Shown here piece after piece: positions 1-9,124 of a DNA stretch of 35,225 nucleotides. A program made the position numbers and the translations under genes. The DNA is from Anaerolineae bacterium (GTDB lineage: Bacteria > Chloroflexota > Anaerolineae > Aggregatilineales > UBA3940): NCBI GenBank assembly GCA_016928235.1, contig JAFGLD010000272.1, positions 1 to 35,225 of the forward strand, written 5' to 3'. How positions within the stretch are numbered: position 1 is the first letter of the stretch; the number at the start of each line of letters is the position of its first letter. The notes beneath the pieces are model-generated. The model had not been told where the DNA came from, ran no database searches, and worked only from the letters and a program-made list of their open reading frames with translations.

Positions 1-280
1 AAAAGGATTACACGGATCAACCATGTCTATCAATGGGGACTTCTGACGATGTTTTCATACAGTTTCGACGATCTAATCTTACTCTTGGCTGTCTCAGCTT
101 GAATCTCTATTCTCCTCAGATATTTCTTCTGTCCACTAAAGTAGGGGAATCGTACCTTGTCCTGCTTCAGAAGGGAACATTTCCACCTTAGTTTGACAGG
201 GCTAACACACGTTCTTGACTCCAAATAGGTTCTCATATACCATAATGCCGCTAATGCTCTGGTCTCAAGGTAGTTGACAC
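1..280. other. Non-coding left edge upstream of the LacI gene
   Basis: AT-richer sequence with no convincing gene. A minus-strand frame of 87 codons (30-293) has no family resemblance and overlaps the regulator start, so it was not accepted. The right part holds the candidate promoter at 215-243. No clear LacI-type operator palindrome was found here by eye. Confidence 0.5.
215..243 (+). promoter_or_regulatory. Candidate sigma-70-like promoter for the LacI-type gene
   Basis: TTGACT at 215-220 is followed after 17 bases by TACCAT at 238-243, about 40 bases before the ATG at 281. The -35 box is good and the -10 box is mediocre. CATAAT at 241-246 is an alternative -10 with too long a spacer. This is a by-eye match only. 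Confidence 0.3.
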
Positions 281-1303
281 ATGTCGCAGACAAACAAGAC
301 TCTCACCTTAGAGAAGATAGCTGTGATGGCTGGTGTGTCTCGTTCGACAGTGTCGCGCGTGGTCAACCATGATACCAGTGTACGGGAAGAGACCCGTACA
401 CTGGTATGGGATATCGTTCACAAAATGGGCTACCATCCCAACGCTGCAGCTCGCAGCCTGGCAGGTCACCGCAGTCATATTTTGGGCATTGTCATTCCCC
501 GAACTGTGCACTCTCTGTTTGCCGATCCTTTTTTTCCTCTCTTGCTGCAAGGAGCCTCAGAAGGAACTGCCAGACATGGATATCTTCTCATGGTATCAAT
601 GCTTGATCGTCTGGAAGAACAAGATTTTTATCGTCGCGCAGTGCGCAGCCAGACCATGGATGGGCTGATCATCTCATCGGCTGTGTTGGATGAGCCTCTG
701 ATTCCCTTACTGATAGAGGATGAAGTGCCGTTTGTCAGTGTTGGCCGTTTGACTGAGCATCCCGGCATCAGCTACGTCGACGTCGACAATTTGCATGGCG
801 CGCGTATGGCTGTCAACCATTTAGTTGAGTTGGGAAGACAGCGCATAGCAACAATTACCGGTCCCCTCAACACCATTGTGGGCTTAGATCGTTTAGAGGG
901 ATACAAAATAGCGCTTCGATCGGCAGGCCAAACTGTTGACTATGCGCTTATCGCTGAAGGTGATTTTACAGAAGGTAGTGGCTGTGATGCCATGCAACAG
1001 CTGATCGATTACAAACCCGATGCTGTCTTTGTCGCCAGCGACTTGATGGCTTTTGGCGCGCTGCGTACGTTGCGTCACGTTGGCCTGAGTGTACCGGATG
1101 ATATAGCCGTAGTCGGATTTGATGATACCCAGATTGCCATGTTGACTGAGCCTAAACTGACCACAATACATCAGCCAATATTAGAAATGGGCCGAGCCGC
1201 GGTCGATCTGCTATGTTGCCTGGTAGAACAGAATGATTGTTCTCCACAGCGCCAGATTCTCTCAACCGAGTTGGTGATTCGGGATACATGTGGCGCTGGT
1301 TGA
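281..1303 (+). CDS. LacI-family transcriptional regulator
   Basis: A 340-residue protein of normal length for LacI/GalR repressors. The N-terminal helix-turn-helix is clear (residues about 10-29, ending SRSTVSRVVN), followed by the hinge-helix region with NAAARSLAG near residues 54-62. A periplasmic-binding-protein-like effector domain then runs from about residue 65 (HILGIVIP) to the end, with the typical late motifs AVVGFDDT and LTTIHQP. Such proteins bind palindromic operators and release on sugar binding. The gene lies directly before GH1 and GH94 genes on the same strand, so it probably senses cellobiose, glucose or a related sugar and controls this cluster (inference). The ATG has only a weak AAGG ribosome site 10 bases upstream. 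The region coding for residues 31-43 is itself a perfect inverted repeat (see 372-407). Confidence 0.93.
   Translation: MSQTNKTLTLEKIAVMAGVSRSTVSRVVNHDTSVREETRTLVWDIVHKMGYHPNAAARSLAGHRSHILGIVIPRTVHSLFADPFFPLLLQGASEGTARHGYLLMVSMLDRLEEQDFYRRAVRSQTMDGLIISSAVLDEPLIPLLIEDEVPFVSVGRLTEHPGISYVDVDNLHGARMAVNHLVELGRQRIATITGPLNTIVGLDRLEGYKIALRSAGQTVDYALIAEGDFTEGSGCDAMQQLIDYKPDAVFVASDLMAFGALRTLRHVGLSVPDDIAVVGFDDTQIAMLTEPKLTTIHQPILEMGRAAVDLLCCLVEQNDCSPQRQILSTELVIRDTCGAG
372..407. repeat. Perfect 15-bp inverted repeat inside the LacI coding region
   Basis: Arms 372-386 and 393-407 are exact reverse complements, separated by the six bases AAGAGA. They lie just after the recognition-helix codons. The encoded residues (around SVREETRTLV) still match the family pattern, so the repeat coexists with a normal protein. 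Confidence 0.9.
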
Positions 1304-1429
1304 CAAATTCGGCAAAGCATAAAGCGGAAATCTGTGAATATAGAAACAAGCTCTTTGCACATCTTCACCGATTCACGCATCTACCTGTCAAGAATTTTTC
1401 TAAGAAACCTGGCTCACGACATATAACAA

Positions 1430-2788
1430 TTGGATTGGAACAGAGTGATAGACACACAATTTCCTGCTGGATTTATTTGGGGCGCGGCAACAGCATCTTA
1501 CCAGATCGAAGGCGCCTGGGATCAAGACGGCAAGAGCGAGTCGATCTGGGATCGGTTTACCCATATGCCTGGCAAGATCGTTGATGGCCTGACAGGAGAT
1601 GTGGCCTGCGACCACTACCATCGATGGCAGGATGATGTCGCTTTGATGAAAGAGATTGGCCTGCAAGCTTATCGGTTCTCGGTAGCCTGGCCGCGTATTT
1701 TGCCGGACGGTCGAGGTCAAATCAATCAGCCTGGGATCGACTTCTACAGCCGTCTGGTCGATGGGCTGTTGGCGGCAGGAATCACGCCCTTTATCACCTT
1801 GTATCATTGGGATTTACCTCAGATACTACAAGAGGAAGGCGGATGGGCCTCACGAACAGTCTCGGAGGCATTTGCTGAATACACAGACGTCATCACCCGC
1901 GCTTTGGGCGATCGGGTCAAACACTGGATGACCCTCAACGAACCGTTCGTAAGTGCTTACCTGGGCTATGAGCTTGGCTTTCACGCGCCGGGCCACACCA
2001 GCCGGGAAGAACATGTGGCAGCCTCCTTTCATTTGTTGCTTGCCCATGGTCTGGCCGTTCCTGTGATCCGGTCCAATTCACCGGATGCTCAAGTTGGGAT
2101 CGCGCTTAATCTGAGCGGCCAGGTACCTGCTTCGAGCAGCCTCGCCGATCGCGCTGCGGCCTGGCAGTCTGATGGCTTGAACAATCGATGGTATCTCGAC
2201 CCGTTAGCCGGTCGGGGATTCCCATTAGATATCATCCAATTGTACGGCAACCCCCTGGAATTTATCCGGCCCGGAGACATGGACACAATTGCAACACCGA
2301 TAGATTTTCTGGGTGTTAATTACTACACACGCAAAGTTGTTCGGAGCACTATCGTCCCCGAAGCCGAGAATGCCCCCCGCGAGGTATTCATCAACTCGAA
2401 CCTGACCGATATGGATTGGGAGGTGTGTCCGGAAGGATTGTATAATATCTTGGGACGGCTGTATTTCGATTATCCCTTTCAAAATATATACATTACCGAA
2501 AATGGCGCAGCTTACCCCGATCAGATCATTGCCAATACCAGAATCGATGATCCACAGCGGCTTGCTTATTTGAAGAGCCATTTCGAGGCAGCCCACCGGG
2601 CAATCGCCGCGGGGGTTCCATTGCGTGGTTATTTCGTCTGGTCATTTCTTGACAATTTTGAGTGGGCCTATGGGTTCACCAAACGGTTTGGCCTGACATA
2701 TGTAGATTATCCAACACAGCGTCGCATCCTAAAATCCAGCGCCGAATGGTACCGGCGTGTGATTGCAGCTAATGCAGTCATAGACTGA
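1430..2788 (+). CDS. GH1 beta-glucosidase (cytoplasmic)
   Basis: A 452-residue protein, the usual length for bacterial GH1 enzymes, with no signal peptide. Both catalytic motifs are present: TLNEPF with acid/base Glu171, and ITENGA with nucleophile Glu357. The N-terminal [20 protein letters not shown] and the late [18 protein letters not shown] signatures are also intact. It should hydrolyse cellobiose and short beta-glucosides to glucose by a retaining mechanism. The frame begins with TTG at 1430 without a good ribosome site; GTG at 1445 (giving [10 protein letters not shown]) is an alternative start that fits the family N-terminus. It sits 126 bases after the LacI gene and 47 bases before GH94, so co-transcription is likely. 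The substrate is inferred from its neighbours; beta-galactosidase side activity is common in the family. Confidence 0.95.
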   Translation: MDWNRVIDTQFPAGFIWGAATASYQIEGAWDQDGKSESIWDRFTHMPGKIVDGLTGDVACDHYHRWQDDVALMKEIGLQAYRFSVAWPRILPDGRGQINQPGIDFYSRLVDGLLAAGITPFITLYHWDLPQILQEEGGWASRTVSEAFAEYTDVITRALGDRVKHWMTLNEPFVSAYLGYELGFHAPGHTSREEHVAASFHLLLAHGLAVPVIRSNSPDAQVGIALNLSGQVPASSSLADRAAAWQSDGLNNRWYLDPLAGRGFPLDIIQLYGNPLEFIRPGDMDTIATPIDFLGVNYYTRKVVRSTIVPEAENAPREVFINSNLTDMDWEVCPEGLYNILGRLYFDYPFQNIYITENGAAYPDQIIANTRIDDPQRLAYLKSHFEAAHRAIAAGVPLRGYFVWSFLDNFEWAYGFTKRFGLTYVDYPTQRRILKSSAEWYRRVIAANAVID

Positions 2789-2835
2789 ATGAAAATTGGC
2801 ACTCCGCGCTTAGCACTATCAGTAAGGACCGTTCT

Positions 2836-5277
2836 ATGAAATTTGGTAAGTTTGATGACCAGCGACGAGAATACATCATCACCCAACCTGATACGCCCCT
2901 TCCCTGGGTGAACTACCTGGGCAGTGAGGCTTACTTTGGTATCATTTCTAACACAGCAGGCGGCTATTCATTTTACCGGGATGCCCGCCTGCGACGGCTG
3001 ACACGCTATCGTTACAACAACGTTCCACCTGATGAAGGTGGTCGTTACATTTACTTGCGTGACGATGCATCGGGGGAGGCCTGGTCACCGTCCTGGCGGC
3101 CCATGCGTCGTGACCTGGAGAGCTACGCCTGTCGACATGGGATGGGATATACCATCATCGGCTCGACTTACAACGGAATCGACGCGCAAACCCGGTATTT
3201 TGTCCCCCTGGGCGAAAATCTGGAGATCTGGCAGGTCACCCTCACGAACAATCGCGATGCTGCTGCTCACCTGTCGCTGTTTTCGTGCATCGAGTTCTGC
3301 TTGTGGGATGCCTGGGACGATCAGACCAACTTCCAACGCAATTTCAACACCGGCCAGGTCGAGATCGAAGATGGGGTGATCTACCACAAGACGGAGTATC
3401 GCGAGCGGCGCGACCACTTTGCCTACTTCGCCTGCTCGGAGCCGCTGGCTGGCTTCGATACACAGCGTGAGATCTTCCTGGGGCCGTATCGAGGCTGGGA
3501 TCACCCTGCTGCTGTCGAGCGTGGCGAGTCGTTCGACTCGGTCGCGAACGGTTGGTCTCCCATCGGCTCTCACCATGTCAGGGTTGCGCTCCAACCCGGC
3601 GAGAGCAGGCAAATTATCTTTGTGCTCGGCTACCACGAGAATCCCCCAGACCAGAAATTCGATCCACCCGATTCCCTGATCGTCAATAAGCGGACAGTCA
3701 AACCGATTATCGAACGCTATCTCGATGCCCATCATGTCGATGCAGCCTTCGAGTCATTGTGCGCTTATTGGGATAAGCTGCTGGGCGTGTGCCAGGTTGA
3801 CACACCCGATGTTCATACCAACCGCATGGTGAACATCTGGAATGCCTACCAGTGCATGATCACCTTCAACATGTCCCGTTCAGCCTCGTTATTCGAGTCC
3901 GGCATTGGGCGTGGATTGGGTTTCCGTGATTCGAACCAGGATCTGCTGGGTTTCGTTCACATGGCACCCGAACGAGCGCGTGAGCGTATCCTGGATATTG
4001 CCGCCACGCAGCTCGAGTCCGGCGGCGCCTATCATCAGTACCAGCCGCTTACCAAACGTGGAAACAATGACATCGGGGGCAACTTTAACGACGATCCGCT
4101 CTGGCTGGTATTGGCCGTATCTGCCTATCTCAAGGAAACGGGCGATTGGGATATCCTGGACACACCGGTACAGTATGACAACCAGCCCGGCTCCGAGACA
4201 CCCCTTTATGAGCATCTGCAACGTTCGATCCGCTATACGCTCGATCGGCTTGGCCCCCATGGGCTGCCGCTGATCGGGCGCGCAGATTGGAACGATTGCC
4301 TTAACCTCAATACCTTCTCTGAGACGCCCGGCGAATCGTTTCAGACGACGACTAACATGGACGGCAAAGTCGCCGAGTCGATCTTCATCGCCGGGTTGTT
4401 CAATCTGGCTGTTCAAGAGATGGCCGGGATCGCCAAACGACGTGGTTTGGCGGACGAGGCGCAGACGTATCTGGACGAGGCAGCCCGGATGGATGCCACT
4501 ACCACCGAGCACGGCTGGGATGGGGAGTGGTTTTTGCGGGCCTACGACCACTTCGGGCAGAAGGTTGGCTCACGCGAGTGTCAAGAAGGGCAAATCTTCA
4601 TCGAGCCACAGGGGATGTGTGTCATGGCCGGTATGGGGCTGGCAGACGGTCGGGCGAGCCGTGCACTTGCATCTGTCGGGGAGTGGCTGGCAACCCCACA
4701 TGGCATCGTTCTTCAGCAGCCTGCCTATTCGCGCTATTATGTCAACCTGGGCGAGATATCGTCCTATCCGCCAGGGTACAAGGAGAACGGCGGCATTTTC
4801 TGCCACAACAATCCCTGGATCATGATAGCTGAAGTGATGAACGGGAACAACGATCAGGCCTACGATTATTACCTGCGGACTAATCCATCGGCGCGGGAAG
4901 ATATCAGCGATGCACATCGCTGTGAGCCCTTTGTTTATGCCCAGATGATTACAGGCAAAGATGCGCTGGCACACGGCGAGGCCAAGAACTCCTGGCTGAC
5001 CGGCACGGCAGCCTGGAACTATGTAGCAATTGTCCAGTGGATCTTGGGCATCCGCCCAACCTTCGATGGGTTGCAAGTAGCGCCGGCCATGCCATCTCAT
5101 TGGGAAGGATTTACCGCAACACGTATCTTCCGGGGCGTAAAGTATAACATCACAGTGCAGCGAGAAGGACCAGGGAGCGATGTCTCTCTCTCGGTCAATG
5201 GACAGTCTGTGGAGGGCAACATCGTACCGCCGCCGGCTGCCGGCGAGACGCTTGAGGTTGTTGCCGTTTTGAGATGA
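2836..5277 (+). CDS. GH94 cellobiose phosphorylase
   Basis: An 813-residue protein matching cellobiose phosphorylase (about 820 residues) over its whole length. It converts cellobiose plus phosphate into alpha-glucose-1-phosphate and glucose in the cytoplasm. The N-terminal beta-sandwich domain starts [16 protein letters not shown] and includes [20 protein letters not shown]. The (alpha/alpha)6 catalytic domain carries [34 protein letters not shown] and [12 protein letters not shown]; Asp487 in WND is the expected general acid. [17 protein letters not shown] and the late [12 protein letters not shown] are also present. A ribosome site AAGGA (2824-2828) lies 7 bases before the ATG. Cellobiose is favoured over cellodextrin (longer enzymes) and chitobiose because of the overall motif match. 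The product can feed the phosphohexomutase at 26200-28782. Confidence 0.96.
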   Translation: MKFGKFDDQRREYIITQPDTPLPWVNYLGSEAYFGIISNTAGGYSFYRDARLRRLTRYRYNNVPPDEGGRYIYLRDDASGEAWSPSWRPMRRDLESYACRHGMGYTIIGSTYNGIDAQTRYFVPLGENLEIWQVTLTNNRDAAAHLSLFSCIEFCLWDAWDDQTNFQRNFNTGQVEIEDGVIYHKTEYRERRDHFAYFACSEPLAGFDTQREIFLGPYRGWDHPAAVERGESFDSVANGWSPIGSHHVRVALQPGESRQIIFVLGYHENPPDQKFDPPDSLIVNKRTVKPIIERYLDAHHVDAAFESLCAYWDKLLGVCQVDTPDVHTNRMVNIWNAYQCMITFNMSRSASLFESGIGRGLGFRDSNQDLLGFVHMAPERARERILDIAATQLESGGAYHQYQPLTKRGNNDIGGNFNDDPLWLVLAVSAYLKETGDWDILDTPVQYDNQPGSETPLYEHLQRSIRYTLDRLGPHGLPLIGRADWNDCLNLNTFSETPGESFQTTTNMDGKVAESIFIAGLFNLAVQEMAGIAKRRGLADEAQTYLDEAARMDATTTEHGWDGEWFLRAYDHFGQKVGSRECQEGQIFIEPQGMCVMAGMGLADGRASRALASVGEWLATPHGIVLQQPAYSRYYVNLGEISSYPPGYKENGGIFCHNNPWIMIAEVMNGNNDQAYDYYLRTNPSAREDISDAHRCEPFVYAQMITGKDALAHGEAKNSWLTGTAAWNYVAIVQWILGIRPTFDGLQVAPAMPSHWEGFTATRIFRGVKYNITVQREGPGSDVSLSVNGQSVEGNIVPPPAAGETLEVVAVLR

Positions 5278-5305
5278 AGTAGCAACCGCGTCTTTAGGCG
5301 TCCGG

Positions 5306-5384
5306 AAATGGGACTTCCATCATCTCAACAGACAGCCGCTTTGCCAGGCCATTCTGCCGAAGATGTCGGAAGTCCATTTTGTTT
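5306..5384 (+). terminator. Candidate terminator stem-loop after the GH94 gene
   Basis: Bases 5306-5325 pair imperfectly with 5361-5380 (about 17 of 20 positions by eye, allowing small bulges), with a loop of about 35 bases. The T-rich run TTTTGTTT follows at 5377-5384. It begins 28 bases after the GH94 stop codon. The long loop makes it an untypical intrinsic terminator. Confidence 0.35.
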
Positions 5385-5610
5385 AGCCGGCTATCCGGCG
5401 GCCGTCAACCAACACACTGCTGGATTTTTGAAATGTACATAGATTCATCACAAAGTGCTCCAGGATCACAAACAATGCAGTACCGCATAACTTGCTATTG
5501 CCTGTTGGTATTCGGGAGCGATCCTATACGTACTCATAAAAAGCCCTTTTGTCTTGGAACAAACGCGTAAACACAAAATACGCAATAGCGCATATGCGTA
5601 CACAGTCCTT

Positions 5611-5636
5611 GTCGTTTCCGCGAAATCGGGAATGAC
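5611..5636. repeat. Degenerate copy of a dispersed GTCATTCCCGC palindrome
   Basis: The sequence is an imperfect palindrome with GTCGTTTCCGCG on the left and CGGGAATGAC on the right. It resembles the better-preserved element at 35012-35058 and the REP/NEMIS-like palindromes scattered through many bacterial genomes. Confidence 0.45.
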
Positions 5637-5808
5637 AGCATTACTCAGGCGCTATTCACACAAGAACCCAGCAGGAACATCGCAAGTTTTGCGGTACTGC
5701 CAAAATACGGAGATTATGTTCCAAAGGAATATGTGGCAAGAATACAATTCTACTTTATTATTGTTAGGGTATTGTTAAGACTAGCTTGCAAATGTAGGGA
5801 GAAGAGTC

Positions 5809-5991
5809 ATGCAGTTCCATTTATCTGTTGTTCTTGGTTACCTGGATCCAGGTAGTGGTAGTTTCATCATTCAGATTTTGATTGCGTCCCTTTTGGGAAG
5901 CGCCCTGATGATCAAGGCGTTTTGGCACCGGATTGTCGGTGTCTTTCGGCGGGATAATCCGTTGACGCCGGAAGAATCTCAGGATCAATAA
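5809..5991 (+). CDS. Small YLDPGSGS-motif membrane protein, function unknown
   Basis: A 60-residue protein preceded by a strong ribosome site (AGGGAG, 5796-5801, 7 bases from the ATG). It has the motif YLDPGSGSFIIQ at about residues 11-22, one membrane helix (about 19-40, IIQILIASLLGSALMIKAFW) and a basic, then acidic, cytoplasmic tail. I recognise the YLDPGSGS pattern from uncharacterised small proteins that often lie beside envelope or polysaccharide genes, but I know no function. The next gene starts 17 bases downstream, so it is the first gene of a four-gene operon. It may be an accessory subunit or membrane scaffold for the following enzymes (inference). Confidence 0.85.
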   Translation: MQFHLSVVLGYLDPGSGSFIIQILIASLLGSALMIKAFWHRIVGVFRRDNPLTPEESQDQ

Positions 5992-6008
5992 GCTGAGTAC
6001 TATCTGCC

Positions 6009-7415
6009 ATGTCCAAAGTTAGAAACCGATTAGCTGGTTCCTTTCGTGATCCTAGCGGCCACATGATAGCTGTGGATGGCCGCTTGCTGCGCCAGGTCAA
6101 TCACATCTACCAAAGCCATTATGACCGGTTCATGTCGTCGGGCCTGTATGCCGATCTGACCAGGCGTGGGCTGTTGGTTGCTCACCGGGAAATCGATATT
6201 GGCGATCTGGCCGATCCCCAGGCCTACAAGCTGATCGAACCGGAGCTTGTGCCTTTCATCTCATATCCCTATGAGTGGAGCTTCAGCCAGCTCAAAGATG
6301 CCGCGTTGGCAACACTGGAGATCCAAAAAAAGGCATTGGCTCAGGATATGTGGCTGAAAGATGCCAGTGCGTACAACATCCAGTTTATCGGCTACAAACC
6401 GGTCATGATCGATACGCTCTCTTTTGAGAGTTACCAGGAGGGCAAACCCTGGGTGGCGTATCGACAGTTTTGCCAACATTTCCTGGCGCCGCTCGCGCTG
6501 ATGAGTCTCAAAGATGTTCGGCTGGGATTTTTGCTGAGAGATTTCATCGATGGGGTACCGCTCGACCTGGCCGTGGCCCTGTTGCCCTGGCATACCCGGC
6601 TCAACCCTGGTCTGATGATGCATATTCACCTGCACGCGACAGCACAGAAGCGGTACACGGGTGAGGGTACTGTTCCGAGCGCACCATCGCGACAAACAGG
6701 AGTCAGCAAGCAAGGACTGCTGGGGATCGTCGACAGCCTCGAGTCGGCAGTGCGCGGGATGCATTGGAAACCCGATCAGACTGCCTGGGCCGATTACTAT
6801 CAGGGAGACAGTTACACCGATACGGGTACCGAGCATAAGCAGGCACTGGTGCGCCAATTTCTCGATCAGAGCAAGGCGCAGAAGGTTCTTGATCTGGGAG
6901 CTAATACGGGGCTCTACAGCCGGATTGCGGCCGATCACGGGCGGTTCACGCTCTCGGCAGATTTTGACCCGGGGGCGGTCGAGCTGAATTACCGGCAAGC
7001 AGTAGAGCAGAAAAATGCCAATTTGTTGCCGCTGATCCTCGATTTGGCTAACCCCAGCCCATCGATTGGGTGGAATAATACAGAGCGTGAGTCTTTCGTG
7101 GATCGCTGCCGCGTCGATTGTGCACTGGCGCTGGCTTTGATCCACCATCTTGCAATTTCTAATAATGTACCTTTAAGTGATGTGGCCGCCTTTATGGCAT
7201 CCCTGACCGAATGGTTGATCATCGAGTTTGTGCCCAAGAGCGATCCCAAAGTGCAGACTCTGCTGGCAACCCGTGAAGATATCTTTTCGTCCTATACGCC
7301 AGAGGGCTTCGAGACCGCTTTCCAAGAATATTTCACCATTATCCGGGCCGAGTCTGTTCAGGACTCGGATCGACAATTGTATTTGATGCAAGGCCGGGGA
7401 ACACCTCCATCCTGA
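6009..7415 (+). CDS. NoeA-like class I SAM-dependent methyltransferase
   Basis: A 468-residue, two-part protein. The first about 230 residues resemble the N-terminal part of nodulation protein NoeA-like enzymes (YDRFMSSGLYADLTRRGLLVAHRE, KPVMIDTLSFESYQEG, WVAYRQFCQHFLAPLALMS). The second half is a Rossmann methyltransferase with SAM motif I VLDLGANTGLYSRIA near residues 294-308, an acidic SADFDP at the next strand, and LALIHHLAISNNVPL further on. It should methylate an acceptor with S-adenosylmethionine. The acceptor is unknown; a glycan, glycolipid or membrane-linked metabolite fits the neighbouring envelope-type genes (inference). It is cytoplasmic, with no signal or membrane helix. It lies between the YLDPGSGS gene (17 bases upstream) and the membrane phosphatase-fold gene (18 bases downstream). 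Confidence 0.85.
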   Translation: MSKVRNRLAGSFRDPSGHMIAVDGRLLRQVNHIYQSHYDRFMSSGLYADLTRRGLLVAHREIDIGDLADPQAYKLIEPELVPFISYPYEWSFSQLKDAALATLEIQKKALAQDMWLKDASAYNIQFIGYKPVMIDTLSFESYQEGKPWVAYRQFCQHFLAPLALMSLKDVRLGFLLRDFIDGVPLDLAVALLPWHTRLNPGLMMHIHLHATAQKRYTGEGTVPSAPSRQTGVSKQGLLGIVDSLESAVRGMHWKPDQTAWADYYQGDSYTDTGTEHKQALVRQFLDQSKAQKVLDLGANTGLYSRIAADHGRFTLSADFDPGAVELNYRQAVEQKNANLLPLILDLANPSPSIGWNNTERESFVDRCRVDCALALALIHHLAISNNVPLSDVAAFMASLTEWLIIEFVPKSDPKVQTLLATREDIFSSYTPEGFETAFQEYFTIIRAESVQDSDRQLYLMQGRGTPPS

Positions 7416-7433
7416 CACATTGGAGTATATCAG

Positions 7434-9059
7434 ATGAGCACCAAGAACTGGGCAAACAGGCCACTGTACGTTTGGCTGTTTGCCTTGTATCCAATTCTAT
7501 TTCTTTTCTCCCAGAATGTGGGAAGAGTATTCGAATCTCAGGTTATTATATCGATTGCCATCACGCTGTTGGTAGTGACATTCCTGTTTGCGCTGGCGCT
7601 CCTTTTTAGCCAAAATACGGCACAGGCCGGAGCGATTACGGCCATTATCACCGTGGCTCTTTTGACTTATGGGCATGTCTGCAACCTGAGCGACCGTCCG
7701 GGCCTTACGTACTTCTTGTCTGCGTTATATGTCGTATTACCAATGGGCGGGATCGCCTTGATCGTGTGGAAAAAATCGGCTATTCCTGAACGCGCAACGC
7801 CTTATCTGAGTCTTATTGGGATAGCCTTGATCCTGATGACACTGCCATCCATCGCGAACTATTATTATCGCAGCCTGGTTTATCTGGTGTACGCAGAGGA
7901 GGCATCCGGTAATGAGCACCCTCAGCTGCGAGACAGCTCTAAACGGCCCGACATCTATTACATCATACTCGATGGATATTCCAGCAACGCCCAGTTGTTG
8001 CGGGATTATGGCTACGATAATTCGGCTTTTACCGATGCCCTGGAAGCACGTGGCTTTTATGTTGCCTACGACAGTAAAACCACCTATGGCGTGACTCTGG
8101 TCTCGTTATCTGCATCTCTCAACATGCGCTACATCGACGAGAATGACCAGATTGCCGCTCAGTCCAGCCCGTCTGCGGAAAATTATTTCCGCGAACTGAT
8201 CGCTGACTCGTTGGTGGCCAAAGAACTACAAGCACATGGCTATACTTACGTATTGATGCTATCCGGGTTCGTCACCCCCAGCACAATTGCCGATGTCAAT
8301 ATCGATTTTCATCCGGAAGGGCCGGTTTATTTCTCAGGAGCAGAATTTACTTCGCCCGATACCGAAATGCACGATGCTTCATGGTTTTACCAGCGGCCAT
8401 TCCTTCCGTTATTCCTGGAAACAACCGCCTTTTCCGGCCTGATAGAAGAATCCCAATACATTCCCACGATCGTCGGTGAGCCTTACAAATTTTGGGAACC
8501 GGAGCGTGCTCTCATGACCTGGGATGAGGTAGAGAAAATTCCGGAAATGCCTGAGGCTACCTTTACGTTCATTCACATCATCAAACCCCATGTGCCTATT
8601 TCTTTTGACAAAGATGGCAACATTCAGCCTTATCTCCTGCCAAACACGCCCGAATACGTTCGAAAGCAGCGCTTTTTCGAGGAGCTGAGTTTTGTCAATG
8701 CCCGCACGCTGAAGATGCTCGATACCATCCTGGAGCGTTCTTCAACCCCGCCAATCATCATCCTCCAGGCCGATCATGGTTCCGTGTTGGGCCACCCCGA
8801 ATCCAGGGATGGGCGCCGGACAAACTTCGAGATCCTGAATGCTTACCATTTTCCGGAACAGCGGCAATGCATCCACGATCAGGACATTATCCCACTCAAC
8901 AGCTTCCGGGCAATATTTAACTGCTACTTTGGCAGAAACTATTCCATGCTTGAAGAGCAATACTATGCCATGCCGGCCAACTATAACGATCTCTTTTATT
9001 TTGAAGAAGTCGACATTCAGATGTGGCAGACTCTTCACGAGGCAGGAGAGCGTGAGTAA
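7434..9059 (+). CDS. Membrane sulfatase/alkaline-phosphatase-fold protein
   Basis: A 541-residue protein with about five hydrophobic helices in residues 10-160 and a large extracytoplasmic domain after them. That domain opens with RPDIYYIILDGYSS (from about residue 170), the metal-binding start of the alkaline phosphatase superfamily, and carries TFIHIIKPHVPISFD and IIILQADHGSVLG (about 436-448), where Asp-His would bind the second metal. The sulfatase CxPSR motif is absent, so a classical formylglycine sulfatase is unlikely. A phosphoglycerol or phosphoethanolamine transferase or a related hydrolase is more plausible. The Ser/Thr nucleophile cannot be assigned; the YGVTLVSLSASLNM segment is a candidate. 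It follows the methyltransferase by 18 bases and probably modifies an envelope glycan or lipid (inference). Confidence 0.82.
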   Translation: MSTKNWANRPLYVWLFALYPILFLFSQNVGRVFESQVIISIAITLLVVTFLFALALLFSQNTAQAGAITAIITVALLTYGHVCNLSDRPGLTYFLSALYVVLPMGGIALIVWKKSAIPERATPYLSLIGIALILMTLPSIANYYYRSLVYLVYAEEASGNEHPQLRDSSKRPDIYYIILDGYSSNAQLLRDYGYDNSAFTDALEARGFYVAYDSKTTYGVTLVSLSASLNMRYIDENDQIAAQSSPSAENYFRELIADSLVAKELQAHGYTYVLMLSGFVTPSTIADVNIDFHPEGPVYFSGAEFTSPDTEMHDASWFYQRPFLPLFLETTAFSGLIEESQYIPTIVGEPYKFWEPERALMTWDEVEKIPEMPEATFTFIHIIKPHVPISFDKDGNIQPYLLPNTPEYVRKQRFFEELSFVNARTLKMLDTILERSSTPPIIILQADHGSVLGHPESRDGRRTNFEILNAYHFPEQRQCIHDQDIIPLNSFRAIFNCYFGRNYSMLEEQYYAMPANYNDLFYFEEVDIQMWQTLHEAGERE

Positions 9060-9124
9060 CATCTCCGGTCAGGCTCCGGAGACAATGCAGTCATGCCTGT
9101 TTGGCTGACAGAAAGAGACAGAAT

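Larger units (their letters stand above)
5278..5808. other. 531-bp intergenic region after the cellobiose cluster
   Basis: No credible gene. Two small plus-strand frames (5379-5570 and 5554-5778) have no recognisable protein features and overlap repeats. The region holds a long imperfect stem-loop (5306-5380), a small GCCGG/CCGGC hairpin (5386-5399), a 6-bp inverted repeat TACGCA/TGCGTA (5579-5600) and a degenerate copy of a common bacterial palindrome (5611-5636). The last part is A/T-rich and probably contains the promoter of the following operon, though no clear boxes were identified. Confidence 0.6.

Noticed and set aside
30..293. Minus-strand frame of 87 codons at the left edge
   Set aside because: No domain, no ribosome site that stands out, and it overlaps the LacI start region.
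5379..5778. Two overlapping small plus-strand frames
   Set aside because: They lie in repeat-bearing intergenic sequence and have no recognisable features or good ribosome sites.
7434..9059. Classical formylglycine sulfatase
   Set aside because: The CxPSR activation motif is absent, so only the alkaline-phosphatase-like fold is claimed.
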